From Cyathus striatus (Eukaryota; Basidiomycota; Agaricomycetes; Agaricales; Nidulariaceae): DNA of 64,000 nucleotides. The position numbers and the translations under genes are program-made. Each line of letters begins with the position of its first letter. The stretch's first letter is position 1. The notes beneath the pieces are model-generated. The model worked only from the letters and a program-made list of their open reading frames with translations, ran no database searches and was not told where the DNA came from. Where the stretch lies: contig JAOVFP010000010.1 of assembly GCA_025738555.1 (NCBI GenBank), forward strand, positions 3,038,001 to 3,102,000, in the 5' to 3' direction. This document shows, piece by piece, positions 34,283 through 45,888 of this stretch.

Positions 34283-37071
34283 GCGCAAACTCGCCAGCCT
34301 CATTTTATATACCAAGTAATGTAGCTGTACCTACTGTAGATCTGGAATCGAAATATGTATTGCTACAAAAGGAAAAATCTAAGTGCACCTTCCCTAATCA
34401 GGAAGTAAAACCAGGAAACATGTATTGGGTCACACAGAGATTAAAAGACCAAACACTGGAACTTGCCCTTGCCACACTCAGTATTTGGACACATGTTAAA
34501 TGAAGACCTGAAGTAATTCCACAAATGATCATGGAATTAGATAATCTTTCTGATCAGGATATAATTCCTGTGTTAGAAGAATTAAGAAAACCCAAAAGAT
34601 TTATCTGTGGAACAAATGGGAATCAGATGGATCTTGATTTAATGATTACTACTTTGGACACTCAAAGAACTTATGGATTGAAAGCATTACTCGACAGCAG
34701 AAGCACAGGGACATGCATTAGTTGAAAATTTGTAGAAGACAATCAAATCATGACAAAGAAATACCCATGACCAACCCCTGTCTATAATGCTGATGGAACT
34801 CTTAGTAGTGATGGATCTATTACAGATTATGTTGAATTAAAAGTAAGACTAGGCAGACATGTGGAAATTCTACAACTTGCAGTCATTAATTTAGGGAAAG
34901 CATCCATGTTCATAGGACATGACTGGCTTCGAACTCACAATCCAGAAATAGATTGGAAGAATGAAACTATTAAATTCACATGTTGTCCAATAGAATGTAC
35001 CCCATTAATTAATACAATGGACCCAGAAGAAGATGAATCTGATTTAGATGAACATATTGATCTTGAGTCAGATGATCACATTTTTGCAGTGAACCTATTT
35101 GAACAAATAGAATTAAGAGTATTTCAAACTACTGCTTCAAAAATTGCTGAAGCCCAAAATCAGCAAAAACCAAAGAAACACTGGAGGGAAACTGTTCCAA
35201 TGTATTATCATGAATTCGAAAAAGTATTTGCCAAAGAATCATTTGATAAACTTCCACCTTGTCAACCATGGGATCATGCTATAGAATTACTACCTGGAGC
35301 AACATCATTTGACTGTAAGATCTATCCATTAAATTTAGATGAACAAAAACAATTAGATGAATTCCTCAATGAAAACCTTAATTCAGGATGCATCAGACCT
35401 TTGAAATCACCTTGGGCATCACCATTCTTTTTCATTAAGAAGAAAGATGGATTTTTAAGACCAATTCAAGATTATGAAAAACTAAATGAGATGACAGTTA
35501 AAAATAGATATCTATTACCATTAATTCAAGAATTAGTAGATAAACTTAAAAAGGCATGGTATTTTACCAAGTTAGACATTCAATGGAGTTACAATAATGT
35601 CTGAATTAAAGAAGGTAACTAACAATATGTAGCCTTCAGGACAAACAGAGGATTATTCGAACCATTAGTCATGTTCTTCAGTCTTACCAATTCCCTGGCA
35701 ACTTTCCAAACAATGATGAATGATATTTTGAGAACAGAAATTAATGAAGGAACAGTAATTGTTTACATGGATGATATTCTCATATTCACGGAAACATTAG
35801 AAGAACATAGGAAAATGGTTAAATGAGTTCTAAGAAAACTAGAAGAACATGAATTATACCTTAAACCTGAGCAATGTTTCTTTGAAAAGACAGAAGTTGA
35901 ATATCTCAGACTTATTATTTCTAAGAATTCTGTATGAATGGATTCTGAAAAAGTAAAAGCTGTAGTCAACTGGCCAGTTCTGAATAATAAATGAGAACTC
36001 CAACAATTCTTAGGATTCACTAATTTCTATTGACAATTCATTCAAGGATTTGCAAAAATAGCAAAACCTCTTCATGAACTAACTGGAAAAAATGAATGGA
36101 AATGGGAACTCAATCAAGCATTAGCATTTTCTGAATTAAAGGATAAAATCATATCAGCACCAATCCCAGCAATGCCAAACAATGATGGAAAATATCATGT
36201 TGAAGCTGATTCATCAGATTTCACAAATGGAGCAATCTTATCCCAAGAACAAACTGATGGAAAATGGAAACCTATCACATTCTTATCACATGTCTTAAGC
36301 CCAACAGAAAGGAATTATGAAATCTATGACAAAGAAATGCTCGCAATCATGAGAGCACTAGATACATGGAAACAATACCTTTTAGGAGCATGACAAATAT
36401 TTGAAATCTGGATGGATCATAAGAATTGTCAATATTTCAGAAAACCACAGAAACTAAATCACCAACAAGCAAGATGGTCAACTGAATTATTGGAATTTCA
36501 TTATACATTATATCATAAATCTGGAAATCAAATGACTAAGGCAGACTTATTATCTAGACGAGCTGGACACAAACAGGGAGAACATGATAATGAAGATATC
36601 ATTACTCTTAAACCAGAACACTTTAGACAAATATATGAAGTTCACAGTGAAGATGAAGAAATCATGGAACAAGTTTGAAAATCCAGAAAAAACAAGGATA
36701 AAGAAGTTATTAAGATGCTTAACCTTAAATCAAAAGATTGGGTTGAATCTCCCAAAGGAATAATTACATGGAAAGATCGAGTATATATTCCAAGAAATGC
36801 CAAACTAAGAGAACATATAATTAGATTATGTCATGACTCAGCCATATTTGGGCATCATGGAGAATATAAAACCCAGGAATTAATCACAAAAAATTACTGG
36901 TGGCCTCGAATTAGAGCAGATATAATAAAATACGTATCTGGATGTGAAGCATGTCAACAGACCAATATTCATCAATCAAAACCAATAGGATTATTAAATC
37001 CAAATAGTATTCCTGAAGGACCATGGCACACAATATCAATTGATTTTATTGGACCATTACCTTATTCCCAA

Positions 37072-38530
37072 TGTCGTTTAAGGTAATTGATACCTTAGGT
37101 ATTTGGCAAGAAGTGACTTTATTCGTACCTAGCACCTGGGGGTCGAGGGATACTGATTGTATGTTTTCCTGCAAACTCCTATAATATGGGATGTACAGTA
37201 AAGACTGTAAATGGGCAATGAACTGTGGGGCTTTGCTAGGTTTGCTTAGGACTTGGCCTGTGACTGGTATTGTACAGCAAAGGCTATAAATAGAAGATGA
37301 ACTGGAAGGGTTTATAGAGTATACGGCTAAAGCTGTATATGGTAATAATGACTGCTAGGAACACTAAGAAAGCTTGTATGTACAGTGAAGGCTATATAAA
37401 AAGATTGGTGCTGTGGTGAAGGTCGAAACGAAGTTGAGGGCCTTGGTTGTTTCTGACTGTAGCTTGGTGACTGCAGTGCATAAACTAATATGTGCTGTTA
37501 CTGAATAGATATGATAAAAGTGATGTTGAGATTCGATACATTGAGTTGAGCTGTGTTACATTGAGTTGAATTGAGTTACTTTGATATTACTGTGAATTTA
37601 TTTATATGGTGAGTTGAGCTGCATTGTTTACATTACTAATAGAACTGAAGAAAAGCACAATAGATTCTGTATCTAATGTGTAAGAATAACTACTGGGGAT
37701 GAACAGGTGAGTAAGATTCTAGCTAGTGACAGGCTATTTGGTAATGGATAAAACTACTGTCTAAGGCTCAATTCCTCTCTCCTTTTATGCTCTTTTCCTC
37801 CTACTGCTGACTAATCCTATCCAAAACCAATCCTGCATTGTCCTTCAAATTTGGTAATGGTGGATCCATTGTCTTGAGGTGGGGGCTGCACAGAACAATG
37901 GTGTTCAAGGAGATGAGTCAGGTCTTGAACAATAGTGACAGAAATAGTATTATATTGTTCTGGTGATAAACAATGGAATTCTATTTATAGATCCCAGCAA
38001 ACAATGGGCATGAAGACAATGGGTGAATAGGAGGACATTGTTCTGCACAATGGGTGCAAAAGAACAATGGAGTTCTATTATTAGAAACAATGACATAACC
38101 TTTGGTAAGCAAATGCATAGGCATTGTTCTGAACAATGGGTGTGAGAAACAATGGGGTTTTATTATTAGAAACAATGGCATGTCCTTGGTAATCGAATGC
38201 ATAGGCATTGTTCTTGAACAATGGGTGTGAAGAACAATGGGGTTCTATTATTAGAAGCAATGGCATGTCCTTGGTAATCCAATGTATAGGCATTGTTCTT
38301 GGACAATGGGTGTGAAGAACAATGGTGTCCTAATTTGAACAGTATCGATTATTGGTCACCAAGAAGTGGAGTATTGGCTTGTGTTTCCATATGCTTGTTT
38401 CTAGAGAAGCAGTGCCTCATGAGAATTATTTGGTAGTGTATTCAGAAAGATTCAGATGATGTGGATTCTGGACATCGGGCTATATAGCTATATGTGTGTG
38501 TTTATGACTAATCAAGTTTCACCCACAACA
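37072..38530 (+). mobile_element. TG...CA insertion in integrase, probably a solo LTR
   Basis: The insert starts TGTCGTTTAAGG and ends CACCCACAACA. The 4-bp CCAA is duplicated (37,068-37,071 and 38,531-38,534). Skipping it joins PLPYSQ to GFNFLIVVVDRF in frame. At 1,459 bp it would be a long LTR, or a small non-coding LTR derivative. It holds an internal tandem repeat (about 37,965-38,330) but no protein. Confidence 0.68.
37965..38330. repeat. Tandem units of about 83 bp
   Basis: About four units share AACAATGGNGTTCTATTATTAGAA, CAATGGCAT, TGCATAGGCATTGTTC and ACAATGGGTGTGA. GAACAATG and CATTGTTC are complementary, so each unit can fold on itself. The repeat lies inside the inferred LTR. Confidence 0.75.
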
Positions 38531-39607
38531 CCAAGGATTCAACTTTCTAATAGTAGTAGTTGATCGATTTACTAAAATGGCTGCATTTATTCTGTGCAAT
38601 AAGGAAATTGATAGTCCTGGAGTAGCAGAACTCTATTTAAAGAAAGTATTTAAAAACTTCAGAATGCCACAATGAGTCATAAGTGATCAAGGATCACAAT
38701 TTGCATCTCATTTCACAAAGGAATTCACGAAATGATTAGGTGTCAAAATGAATCTGTCAACTGTGTATCAACCTCAAACAAATGGACAAGTCAAAAGAGT
38801 AAATCAAGAGATAGAACAATACCTTAGAATTTACGTCAATTACGATCAAAATGATTGGGCAGACAGAATACCTGTAACAGAATTTAACTATAATGACACA
38901 ATATATAGAGCAATAGGATACACTCCCTTTTATCTAATGTATGGACACCATCCTTATGGAGGAATCAGACTGAATGGATCATCTTGAAGTTGATAAATTT
39001 ATCACAACCATAATGAAAGCCAGGGAAAATGCAAAAGCAGCATTAACTCTATCAAATGAAGCAATGAAACATGGATATGATAGAAACTGAAATGAATCAC
39101 CAGAATATAAACCCAGCGACCTTGTTTATATTGAAGAAATTAATATCAATTCTGATAGACTGGTAGTAAAATTAGACAATAAATGATATGGACTCTTTAA
39201 AGTAATAAAGAAAGTAGGATTAGCTTCTTATAAAATACAATTACTGAAAACCTGGAATTGAAAATATCCAACATTCAATATACAGCTTCTCACAAAATAT
39301 ATTCCCGCACAATACAAATCACAACAGAAATTGAAACCTCCATCAGCTATTATCATAGATGATCAGGAACAATATGAAGTAGAAGCTATATTAGCATGGA
39401 AAATAAATTGGAAAAAGGTTTTATACAAAATTAAATGGAAAGGCTATTCTTACGATCATTGTACATGGGAACTGATTAGCTCTTTATCAAGAGCTAAAAG
39501 TTTGTTAAATAAATTTCATCAGGAAAATCTGGAAGCTTTAAATATATAAATAACACAACATTCCTTTACTGAAATCTATTATTCCCTATCATGTACTCTG
39601 ACAAAGT

Positions 39608-39925
39608 CATTATTATTCTCTACCTGGACTCTACCTGGACTCTACCTGGACTCAAGTGCCTAAGCTGTACGTAGACTCTATTGTTACATGTGTGTGAAAG
39701 TGTGACATGTTGGAAAATGTTGGAAAAAGCGTGACATGTGTGGGCACTTGAGTCCAGGTAGAGTCCAGGTGGAGTCCAGGTGGAGTCCAGGTGGAGTCCA
39801 GGTAGAGTCCAGGAAGAGTCTAGGTAGAGTCTACCTGGAGTCCACCTGGAGTCCACTTGGAGTCCACTTGGAGTCCACCTGGAGTCCACCTGATCTCGTG
39901 GAGGAGTGAAATATACAGTGAAATG
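39608..39925. repeat. CTGGACTCCACC-type repeat element in the chromovirus 3' UTR
   Basis: Repeats of GGTGGAGTCCAG and CTACCTGGACT surround a core (39,657-39,745) that matches the palindrome arms at 18,745-18,830 and 19,050-19,142 (GTGCCTAAGC, TGTGACATGTTGGAAAATG). The right part matches 18,585-18,610 in inverse (CTCCTCCACNAGATCAGGTGGA). It is a deletion derivative of the same family, inserted between the pol stop and the polypurine tract. Confidence 0.6.
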
Positions 39926-39943
39926 TCGTGAGGACATGACCTT

Positions 39944-39957
39944 TAAAGAGGGGATAA
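39944..39957 (+). other. Polypurine tract
   Basis: AGAGGGGATAA lies immediately 5' of the 3' LTR, the standard site of plus-strand priming in Ty3/gypsy replication. Its position independently fixes the LTR boundary at 39,958. Confidence 0.8.
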
Positions 39958-40332
39958 TATTAGGATTTCATTACTTATCTAATCTTTTATCTAATCTCAT
40001 CTTATCTATGTCATGTGATTAGTCACATGACCTACAATGCAGACATCATGTGTATCAACATACATTACTCATCTTGACTGTGGGCACAGTTGCATAGTTT
40101 GGCCATATGTAATACATGAGTTTCTAATGTAATTGCACAGTAGAACATGTGTTGTAGTGTAGATTACTTACATGTGATCTCCTCATGGACTCTTTCTATA
40201 AATATGGACATTCTTAACTAGTATTCACTATTCTTGTGCTAGTTTATTCCAGATTAGCAATAAGACTCACTTCTTTTCTCTATTTGAGTGTTTAAGTTTG
40301 GCTTCAAGTATTTTGCTCGTCTGTTGTTAACA
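39958..40332 (+). repeat. 3' LTR of the chromovirus
   Basis: 375 bp ending GTTGTTAACA, followed by the target duplication ATGTT. Four of its differences from the 5' LTR are paired TG/CA substitutions at single sites (near 40,205, 40,225, 40,305 and 40,326). This is best explained by one ancestral CpG decaying on opposite strands in the two copies. Confidence 0.93.
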
Positions 40333-40620
40333 ATGTTATAACCTTAAATTTAACAAGAACATCTTTGTTTCATTTGCTTTAATAATTTACTCTGCACTTT
40401 TATATACTTCTGTTCTCTAACAATTTTAACAATAATACAGATATACAGGTAATCAAACACATGTAATCAGACACATGTAAATAGCTTCTCTCCTTGGGTG
40501 TTAAGTGTTCAGTACATCATGATTCTCCTTCCTACTGTGCCTTCAGACTCCACAAGTGTGAACAAATGTCAGAAGCAAATGAAATTCAAATTGAGAATAT
40601 GACAAACTTGATATATGATA

Positions 40621-41811
40621 TGCTGAGTATCCCCCACTTACCATAGTTTTCAAATTCAGATATGTTGTCAATATCAAAAGTCAAATTACATCACTGAGCT
40701 GTGAAAATTGTGACAAATGTAACATATGTAAAGAGCATGATGAGTGACACACATAGAATATGTAATGTGAATCAAAAGAGTGACACCCATCAAATGCATA
40801 ATAGTTGTGCAAAGTGTGACAAATGTAAGTATGTGACATGTGTGACGAGCGCTAAAAGTGTGACAAATAACAAATGTGACACGTGTGAAAAGCGTGACAT
40901 GTGCGAATATATGTGACAAATATGAAGCGCGGGAATGTATGTGACAAATGTGATGTGTGCAAATATGTGTGACAGATGTGATGCACAGGAAGAATGTGAC
41001 AAATGCGAAGCACAGGAATGTGTGTGACAGACATGATGCATGGGAAGAATGTGACAAATGCAAAGCATGGGAATGTGTGTGACGCATGTGAAGAATGTGA
41101 CGAGTATGATGGGTGGGAATATGTGTGAAGCATGGGAATATTCATGACAGTCATGATGTGTGGGAAGTTTGTGACATGGCAGGAAATATGTGACACATGT
41201 GAAGAATGTGACAACATGATGCACAGGAAACATAGAAAGCGCATGACAAACATGACATGAGGGAAATCAGCAGCACATTAGTACATTAGTAATATTCAAT
41301 TAAAACAAATCAATAATTGTTTATGATGATTCAATATATACATACAATAGTAATATTCAATTAGAATGGATAAATGATTGTTTATGATCACCTAAAAGAT
41401 ACATACCATAGTAATATTCAATTAGAACCAGTCATTGATTGTTTATGATCACCTAAAAGATACATACAATAGTAATGTTCAATTAAAACAAATCAATGAT
41501 TGTTTATGATCACCTAAAAGATACATACAATAGTAGTATTCAATTAAAACAAATCAATGATTGTTTATGATCATCCATTATATACATACAATAGTAATAA
41601 TCAATTAGAACCAGTCATTGATTGTTATGATCATCTAATACATACATACAATAGTAATATTCAATTAAAACAAATTAATGATTGTATATGATCACCTGAA
41701 GTAGAATTCCAAATATGCATACAAAAAGGCGATCATATAAGCACCTGGCTTCTGCGATTGCCACAATTATATATTCCTGCTACTCAATAATCAAATTAGC
41801 TGACACTTATG
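40621..41811 (-). repeat. Right inverted arm of the 9-bp-TSD element, copy 2
   Basis: Inverted copy of 28,565-29,868. It contains the TGTGACA array (40,701-41,260), about eight 60-bp TGATCA units (41,290-41,700) and the terminus with GCCTGGCTTCTGCGATTGCC-like sequence shared with the left end. Unit number differs between the arms (about nine versus eight), so the arrays have changed independently. Confidence 0.85.
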
Positions 41812-41820
41812 TATTTGTGA

Positions 41821-42280
41821 CTAAATACATGAATCTTTTGGTGTTGATGACTTACTGTAAGGAATTTCATTTGTCAGATTAGTCATCAGACTCAGAGTGA
41901 TGGAAAGGTAATGACTATTCACCAATTTGGAAGAACAACAGATGGTTGAAAATAGATAAATTATTGAATCATGCAGACACTGACAAGATTTCTTTTTGCA
42001 TAAATGTAACCCATGGAGTCAGCTTTGAGTTCTAAGTCTTTTCACTGGTCATTGCTGGTAGTGATTGTAAAAAATCATTAGCATTACATGTGCTGCATAG
42101 ACTTGCATGCAGCTGTGAGATTCTCCTTGGTCACATATTATATTGATCTCATTGACATCATACCACATTCACATACTTAAGATACCTGCTTTGAAAAATC
42201 TATCTCACCAATATAAAATCAGTCTGAAAGTGCCTGTCTTCAGCTAAATGCTGATGGCTCCATCAAATACCTTTCCTAAA
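41821..42280. other. Spacer between the element and the transposase
   Basis: AT-rich, with no recognisable gene. It was continuous with 28,264-28,555 before the 9-bp-TSD element inserted, so it is the original flank of the WD40 gene. Confidence 0.4.
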
Positions 42281-45200
42281 CTTTGTCAATGCAATATCTG
42301 CTTGATACATACAGTATTAGATTCTGAATCAATGGAAAGGATACCAGGACTAATGTTAAAGTGTGGCCCTTGGTTGAAGCATTAGAAGAACTACAGCAAG
42401 CACCAAAAGCAAAATCTACAGCAAGAATTTCAAGAGTGATTCAGTGATGCTGTGATGAATGCTACTGTTGAGCTAGTGAGACCTACTGTGCCCAGGAATC
42501 CTTTATTCTAATTCAGGGGGGGGGATATGGATATAGACATAGAGACTCATCCATCAGGTATGCTTCAAGTTACATAAATTAATTTGATATTTTATCTTTC
42601 AATACATGTAGTCCCACTTAGAAACATCAGTCAACTTTTCCGGCCTTCTGGCAAAGGCACCCTGGACATCAATGTTGCTGAAGGACCAAGGGACCATCAC
42701 AACCTTGATTTTCTTCCCACTCGAGAACAAACCCATGAGTTACCAGTTGTATAAATATTTACATCATCTTCAATCAACCAACAGGGGCCAACATGCTAGC
42801 CATGATTCACACTTATCAACAAGAATTCTTGTGTTAGAAGGATAATTTTGTCATTCCAACTATAGTATTTGAAGAAGAAGATTGTGAACATTCTGAGGAT
42901 GTCATTCCGAAAAATTTCTGCAGAAAGAATCTAATGCTTAGTTGTTATAAGGTCTGGATTACTGAAGCAGTAGCATTCTTTGGCCAGAATGCTTATCCAG
43001 GAGATAATGAACCCAAACCTATGAAGTTATAGACTATTGGAGACATGCAAAGTCACCTGAGGAGTTTAGATAATACCATATGAACAACTTGGAAGCTCTG
43101 GTGTGCACTGAATAATTGGGAGCACATGCTGATCCCAGAAGTTATTGATTGTTGTGAGATATTTTCTAAAGCTATTGTATATTCATAAACTTAATTAAAC
43201 TAAGCATGATTTCACCATTATTGGTCTCAGATGGAAGCCTTGTCTGGATCTCTATTAGTATGCTTAGTGACATCAGTCATTCTTCATCTCTTATCAGGAC
43301 TAGCATGCCCAAGTAGCAACTTTCTTCTCTCTGCTTTGCAAATAATAGTCACAAGCTCTTGTGTCACTTATGTCAGTAAACTTGGTATTTGAACTAAAAT
43401 AGAGGATCCTTTAGGAGTTCTTGGTGGGGCCTCTAGTTTTCTGGTGGATATATGTACAGCAATGCAAGAATTTGACTTAAATCCTAATGTAGTTGAATAT
43501 GCATGCTGTCCTAGATGCTATGCTTTGTACATACCATTGGGTTTGGAAGTGAATAAGTATTCAAAAACTGGTACATTTCAAGCATTTTCTGAGGAGGACC
43601 TTTGTAGTGAAGAGATAATGCACAACAAGGAGCACAGCACATTGACTGTGCCAATCATGCCTTTCAAGTATCAGCCTATAGAATCTTGGCTAGCCCAAAT
43701 TCTTTCAAGGCTGGGATATATTGAGAAGATGAAAAATATACCACATGTTTATAATGATCCCCCACCTATCCAAAAAGATGTATTCAATAGCACTGTGTAT
43801 CACTTGTTTTTAGGTCCTGATGGAAAACATTTCTTCGATAGCCCTGAGGGTGAGTTGCATCTTAGTTTCTCACTCATGAAAGCAAGCAGGAAAACATAGC
43901 TTGGTTGGTGGAATCTATATGGTTTGCATGAATTTGCCAATTCATATGCAATACCAGATAGAGAACGTCTATCTTGTTGGTATTATTCCAGGCCTGAATG
44001 AACCAGACTTTGATGTGATAAATCATTCTTCATCCTCTAGTCCAATTGTTACCATGACTGTGGAATCCTGGTGTACAGTTTAAATGGCTGGCTTCACATC
44101 ATTATGCATATCTTGTCCATTGTGCCTTACTTGTCATGGTATCAGACATTTTTGCTTTGCATAAGATATCTGGCTTTGTGTCCCACATGGCAAACCTATT
44201 TTTTTCCTTTTGCAAATTACATTGAAAAGACATCAGAAATTTAGATCTTGACACCTGGGAACATCAGATGTTAGAGGAACACTTGGCAGCTGCTCAAAAA
44301 TATCAAGACTCTCCTAGCTGTAAAACATGTCTGCTGGAGTTACAAGCATCAGGAATTCAGTGGTCTGAACTTCTACATTTGCTGTACTGGCCCAACTCAA
44401 TATGCTGTTCTGGATTCTATGCATAATCTGTTCCTTGGAATCCTCTAGAACCATTGTTGCATTGCATGGGGAATGGACAACAGTGTTGCTTCAAGTAAGC
44501 AAATGGGTCTGCATTCTCCTGATAAACAAAAAGAAGAGATCAGTAACATTTTTCTGGGAGAAAGGCCAATTGTCTTAGATCAGGCATTAATCATAGAGAT
44601 TATAAATGATATCAATAACATGACATTTCCCTCCTGGCTCACCAGACCTTCACAGGAACTAGGGTCCAGGAAAGGAGGGAAGCTGATCACAGATCAGTGG
44701 CAGACACTCTGTACTGTAAGTTTGGTGATTACTCTAATATGTGTATGGAGTCAAAAAGAAGTGTCCCCCCACCAAAAGAATTTGTTGGAAAACTATCTTG
44801 TGTTAATAACTGCTATCAGGTGGAGCACTATGCATTCAGTATTGGACAGAAATATCAAGATCCTTGAGGAAAATCTACATTTATATTTGAGCTCATTTAT
44901 CACTCTGTTTTCAGCCAAAGAACTGAAAGCAAACCATCACCTTAGTATGCACTTGGCAGAATGCACAAGAAATTTTGGACCAGTACATGGTTGGTGGACA
45001 TTTGTGTTTGAGCAGTACAACAGTATCTTGCAAAAAAATAAATACTAATAGTAAATTTGGTAAGCTGTTGATACACTTTAATACTGATGAAGTTAATTAT
45101 TAATACAATTTATCATACAATTAGGCAAGTTAGAACTCACATTTCTTCAAATCTTTTGCTGGGGAGGAAACTTGAAAGCCTTAATGTCATGCAACAGTAT

Positions 45201-45888
45201 ACCAGAGGTGCTTGAGGAACTTAAGCCAGCTTTTCACCATTTTTATGGGACAGAATTGAAGGGAACAATAACCAGTAATCTTCTTGCACTTGGAGCAGGC
45301 AGTGAACTGATTCAGAAGACAACTTGGAACATAACAAAGCATGATTACACCCTTTCAGATAACAAATATAATGTACTCCTAGTATTGCTAAACAGGACAA
45401 ACACAGGGTTATGTTATGTTCAGCACACTACTGCTCACACTGATGATTCATTCCTCATAAGCTCTTATGTCCAACTATATCATTGGATCAGAAGTCAGGG
45501 AATAGCTTACTGTACTGCCCAAGTGTCCATTGGAAATTCACAGATACCATTCCAGATGGATGTTGGCTTATGTTCTGGGCAGATTGAGAAGATATTTGTT
45601 CATTAATGACAGCTCCATGAAGGTATTGTAGTCAAATACTTCATTATTGCTAGGAAATATCACAATTTGGAATCACCTGCAGAGTGGAATCTCAACCCAT
45701 ACTGGAAGTATCCATTACTACAAGTCCAACTGACATATAGTAACCTTTCAGAAAATATTTTCATTATTCGTCAGGAGGATATCATTTGCCATGTCACTAC
45801 TTGCCCATATGACAGTTCAAATTCTAAGAAAGTTATCTTATTATATATAGGGTGTGAACCTATTGTCTTTTATTTGCTCCCTTACTGA
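42281..45888 (+). pseudogene. Tnp2-like transposase (basidiomycete type)
   Basis: The gene resembles large basidiomycete transposase proteins related to the Tnp2 proteins of CACTA/EnSpm-type elements. Visible blocks: an N-terminal part from about 42,290; VVEYACCPRCYALYIPLG (near 43,490) with a CxxC pair; IESWLAQILSRLGYIEKM; FLGPDGKHFFDSPEGELHLSF; GIYMVCMNLPIHMQYQIENV; VYLVGIIPGLNEPDFD; a broken stretch at 44,080-44,470 with ISNLDL-like and SGIQWSELL motifs; ITDQWQTLCTVSLVITLI; NHHLSMHLAECTRNFGPVHG; and after an apparent intron (about 45,050-45,124) FGKLELTFLQIFC. The C-terminus holds NPYWKYPLLQVQL and HVTTCPYD. Several frame changes are either introns or mutations. It is probably dead. Terminal repeats were not found. 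Confidence 0.75.

Larger units (their letters stand above)
34330..39549 (+). pseudogene. Chromovirus pol: PR-RT-RNaseH-IN-chromodomain
   Basis: One frame runs to 37,071 and resumes at 38,535. Protease: ALLDSRSTGTCIS, where the catalytic Asp-Ser-Gly has become DSR. RT: YMDD at 35,764-35,775 within VIVYMDDILIF. RNase H: VEADSSDFTNGAILSQ. Integrase: zinc region with HHGEYKTQ and CEACQQ, DFIGPLPYSQ, then after an insertion VVVDRFTKMAAF, VISDQGSQF and VYQPQTNGQ. The C-terminus is a chromodomain (YEVEAILAWK, LYKIKWKGY, TWEL). Roughly a dozen TGA stops fit lost CGA codons. A one-base shift occurs near 38,980. Pol begins in a different frame from gag, as in many gypsy elements. Chromodomains target integration to marked chromatin. 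Confidence 0.9.
30440..40332 (+). mobile_element. Ty3/gypsy chromovirus, full length, decayed
   Basis: A 9,893-bp LTR retrotransposon flanked by perfect 5-bp duplications ATGTT (30,435-30,439 and 40,333-40,337). Order: 5' LTR, gag with CCHC zinc knuckle, protease, reverse transcriptase, RNase H, integrase, chromodomain, polypurine tract AAAGAGGGGATAA, 3' LTR. The order RT before IN and the C-terminal chromodomain define a chromovirus. Two insertions interrupt it (32,537-33,938 in gag and 37,072-38,530 in integrase), and frames are restored when these are skipped. The coding part has many stops, mostly TGA, so the copy is dead. The LTRs differ at 15 of 375 positions. Confidence 0.93.
28565..41811. 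mobile_element. Large 9-bp-TSD element, copy 2
   Basis: Perfect 9-bp duplications TATTTGTGA flank the element (28,556-28,564 and 41,812-41,820). The left terminus is GGGGTGTCAGCAATTTTGAT. The right terminus, reverse-complemented, is CATAAGTGTCAGCTAATTTG. Inverted arms of 1.2-1.3 kb follow (28,565-29,868 and 40,621-41,811), each with a unique subterminal part, a 60-bp tandem array and a TGTGACA-type array. Between the arms about 850 bp of original interior is left around a later chromovirus. That interior includes the 5' end of an 18S rRNA-like sequence. No transposase is recognisable, so the element is probably moved by a protein encoded elsewhere. It is the same family as 5,373-17,120. Confidence 0.85.

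Noticed and set aside
30440..40332. Genetic code change with TGA read as Trp or Arg
   Set aside because: TGA stops occur only in decayed transposons and pseudogenes. The WD40 exons and the 53.4-kb gene avoid them, and reciprocal TG/CA differences between LTRs show CpG decay.
30440..40332. RIP as the cause of transitions
   Set aside because: RIP is mainly an ascomycete process with a CpA preference. Here the differences often fall at ancestral CpG and include reciprocal TG/CA pairs. A CpG-targeted RIP-like process cannot be fully excluded.
28565..41811. The 1.2-kb inverted repeats as an assembly artefact or a single giant palindrome
   Set aside because: The arms differ in array unit number and at many positions, and perfect 9-bp duplications flank the whole structure.
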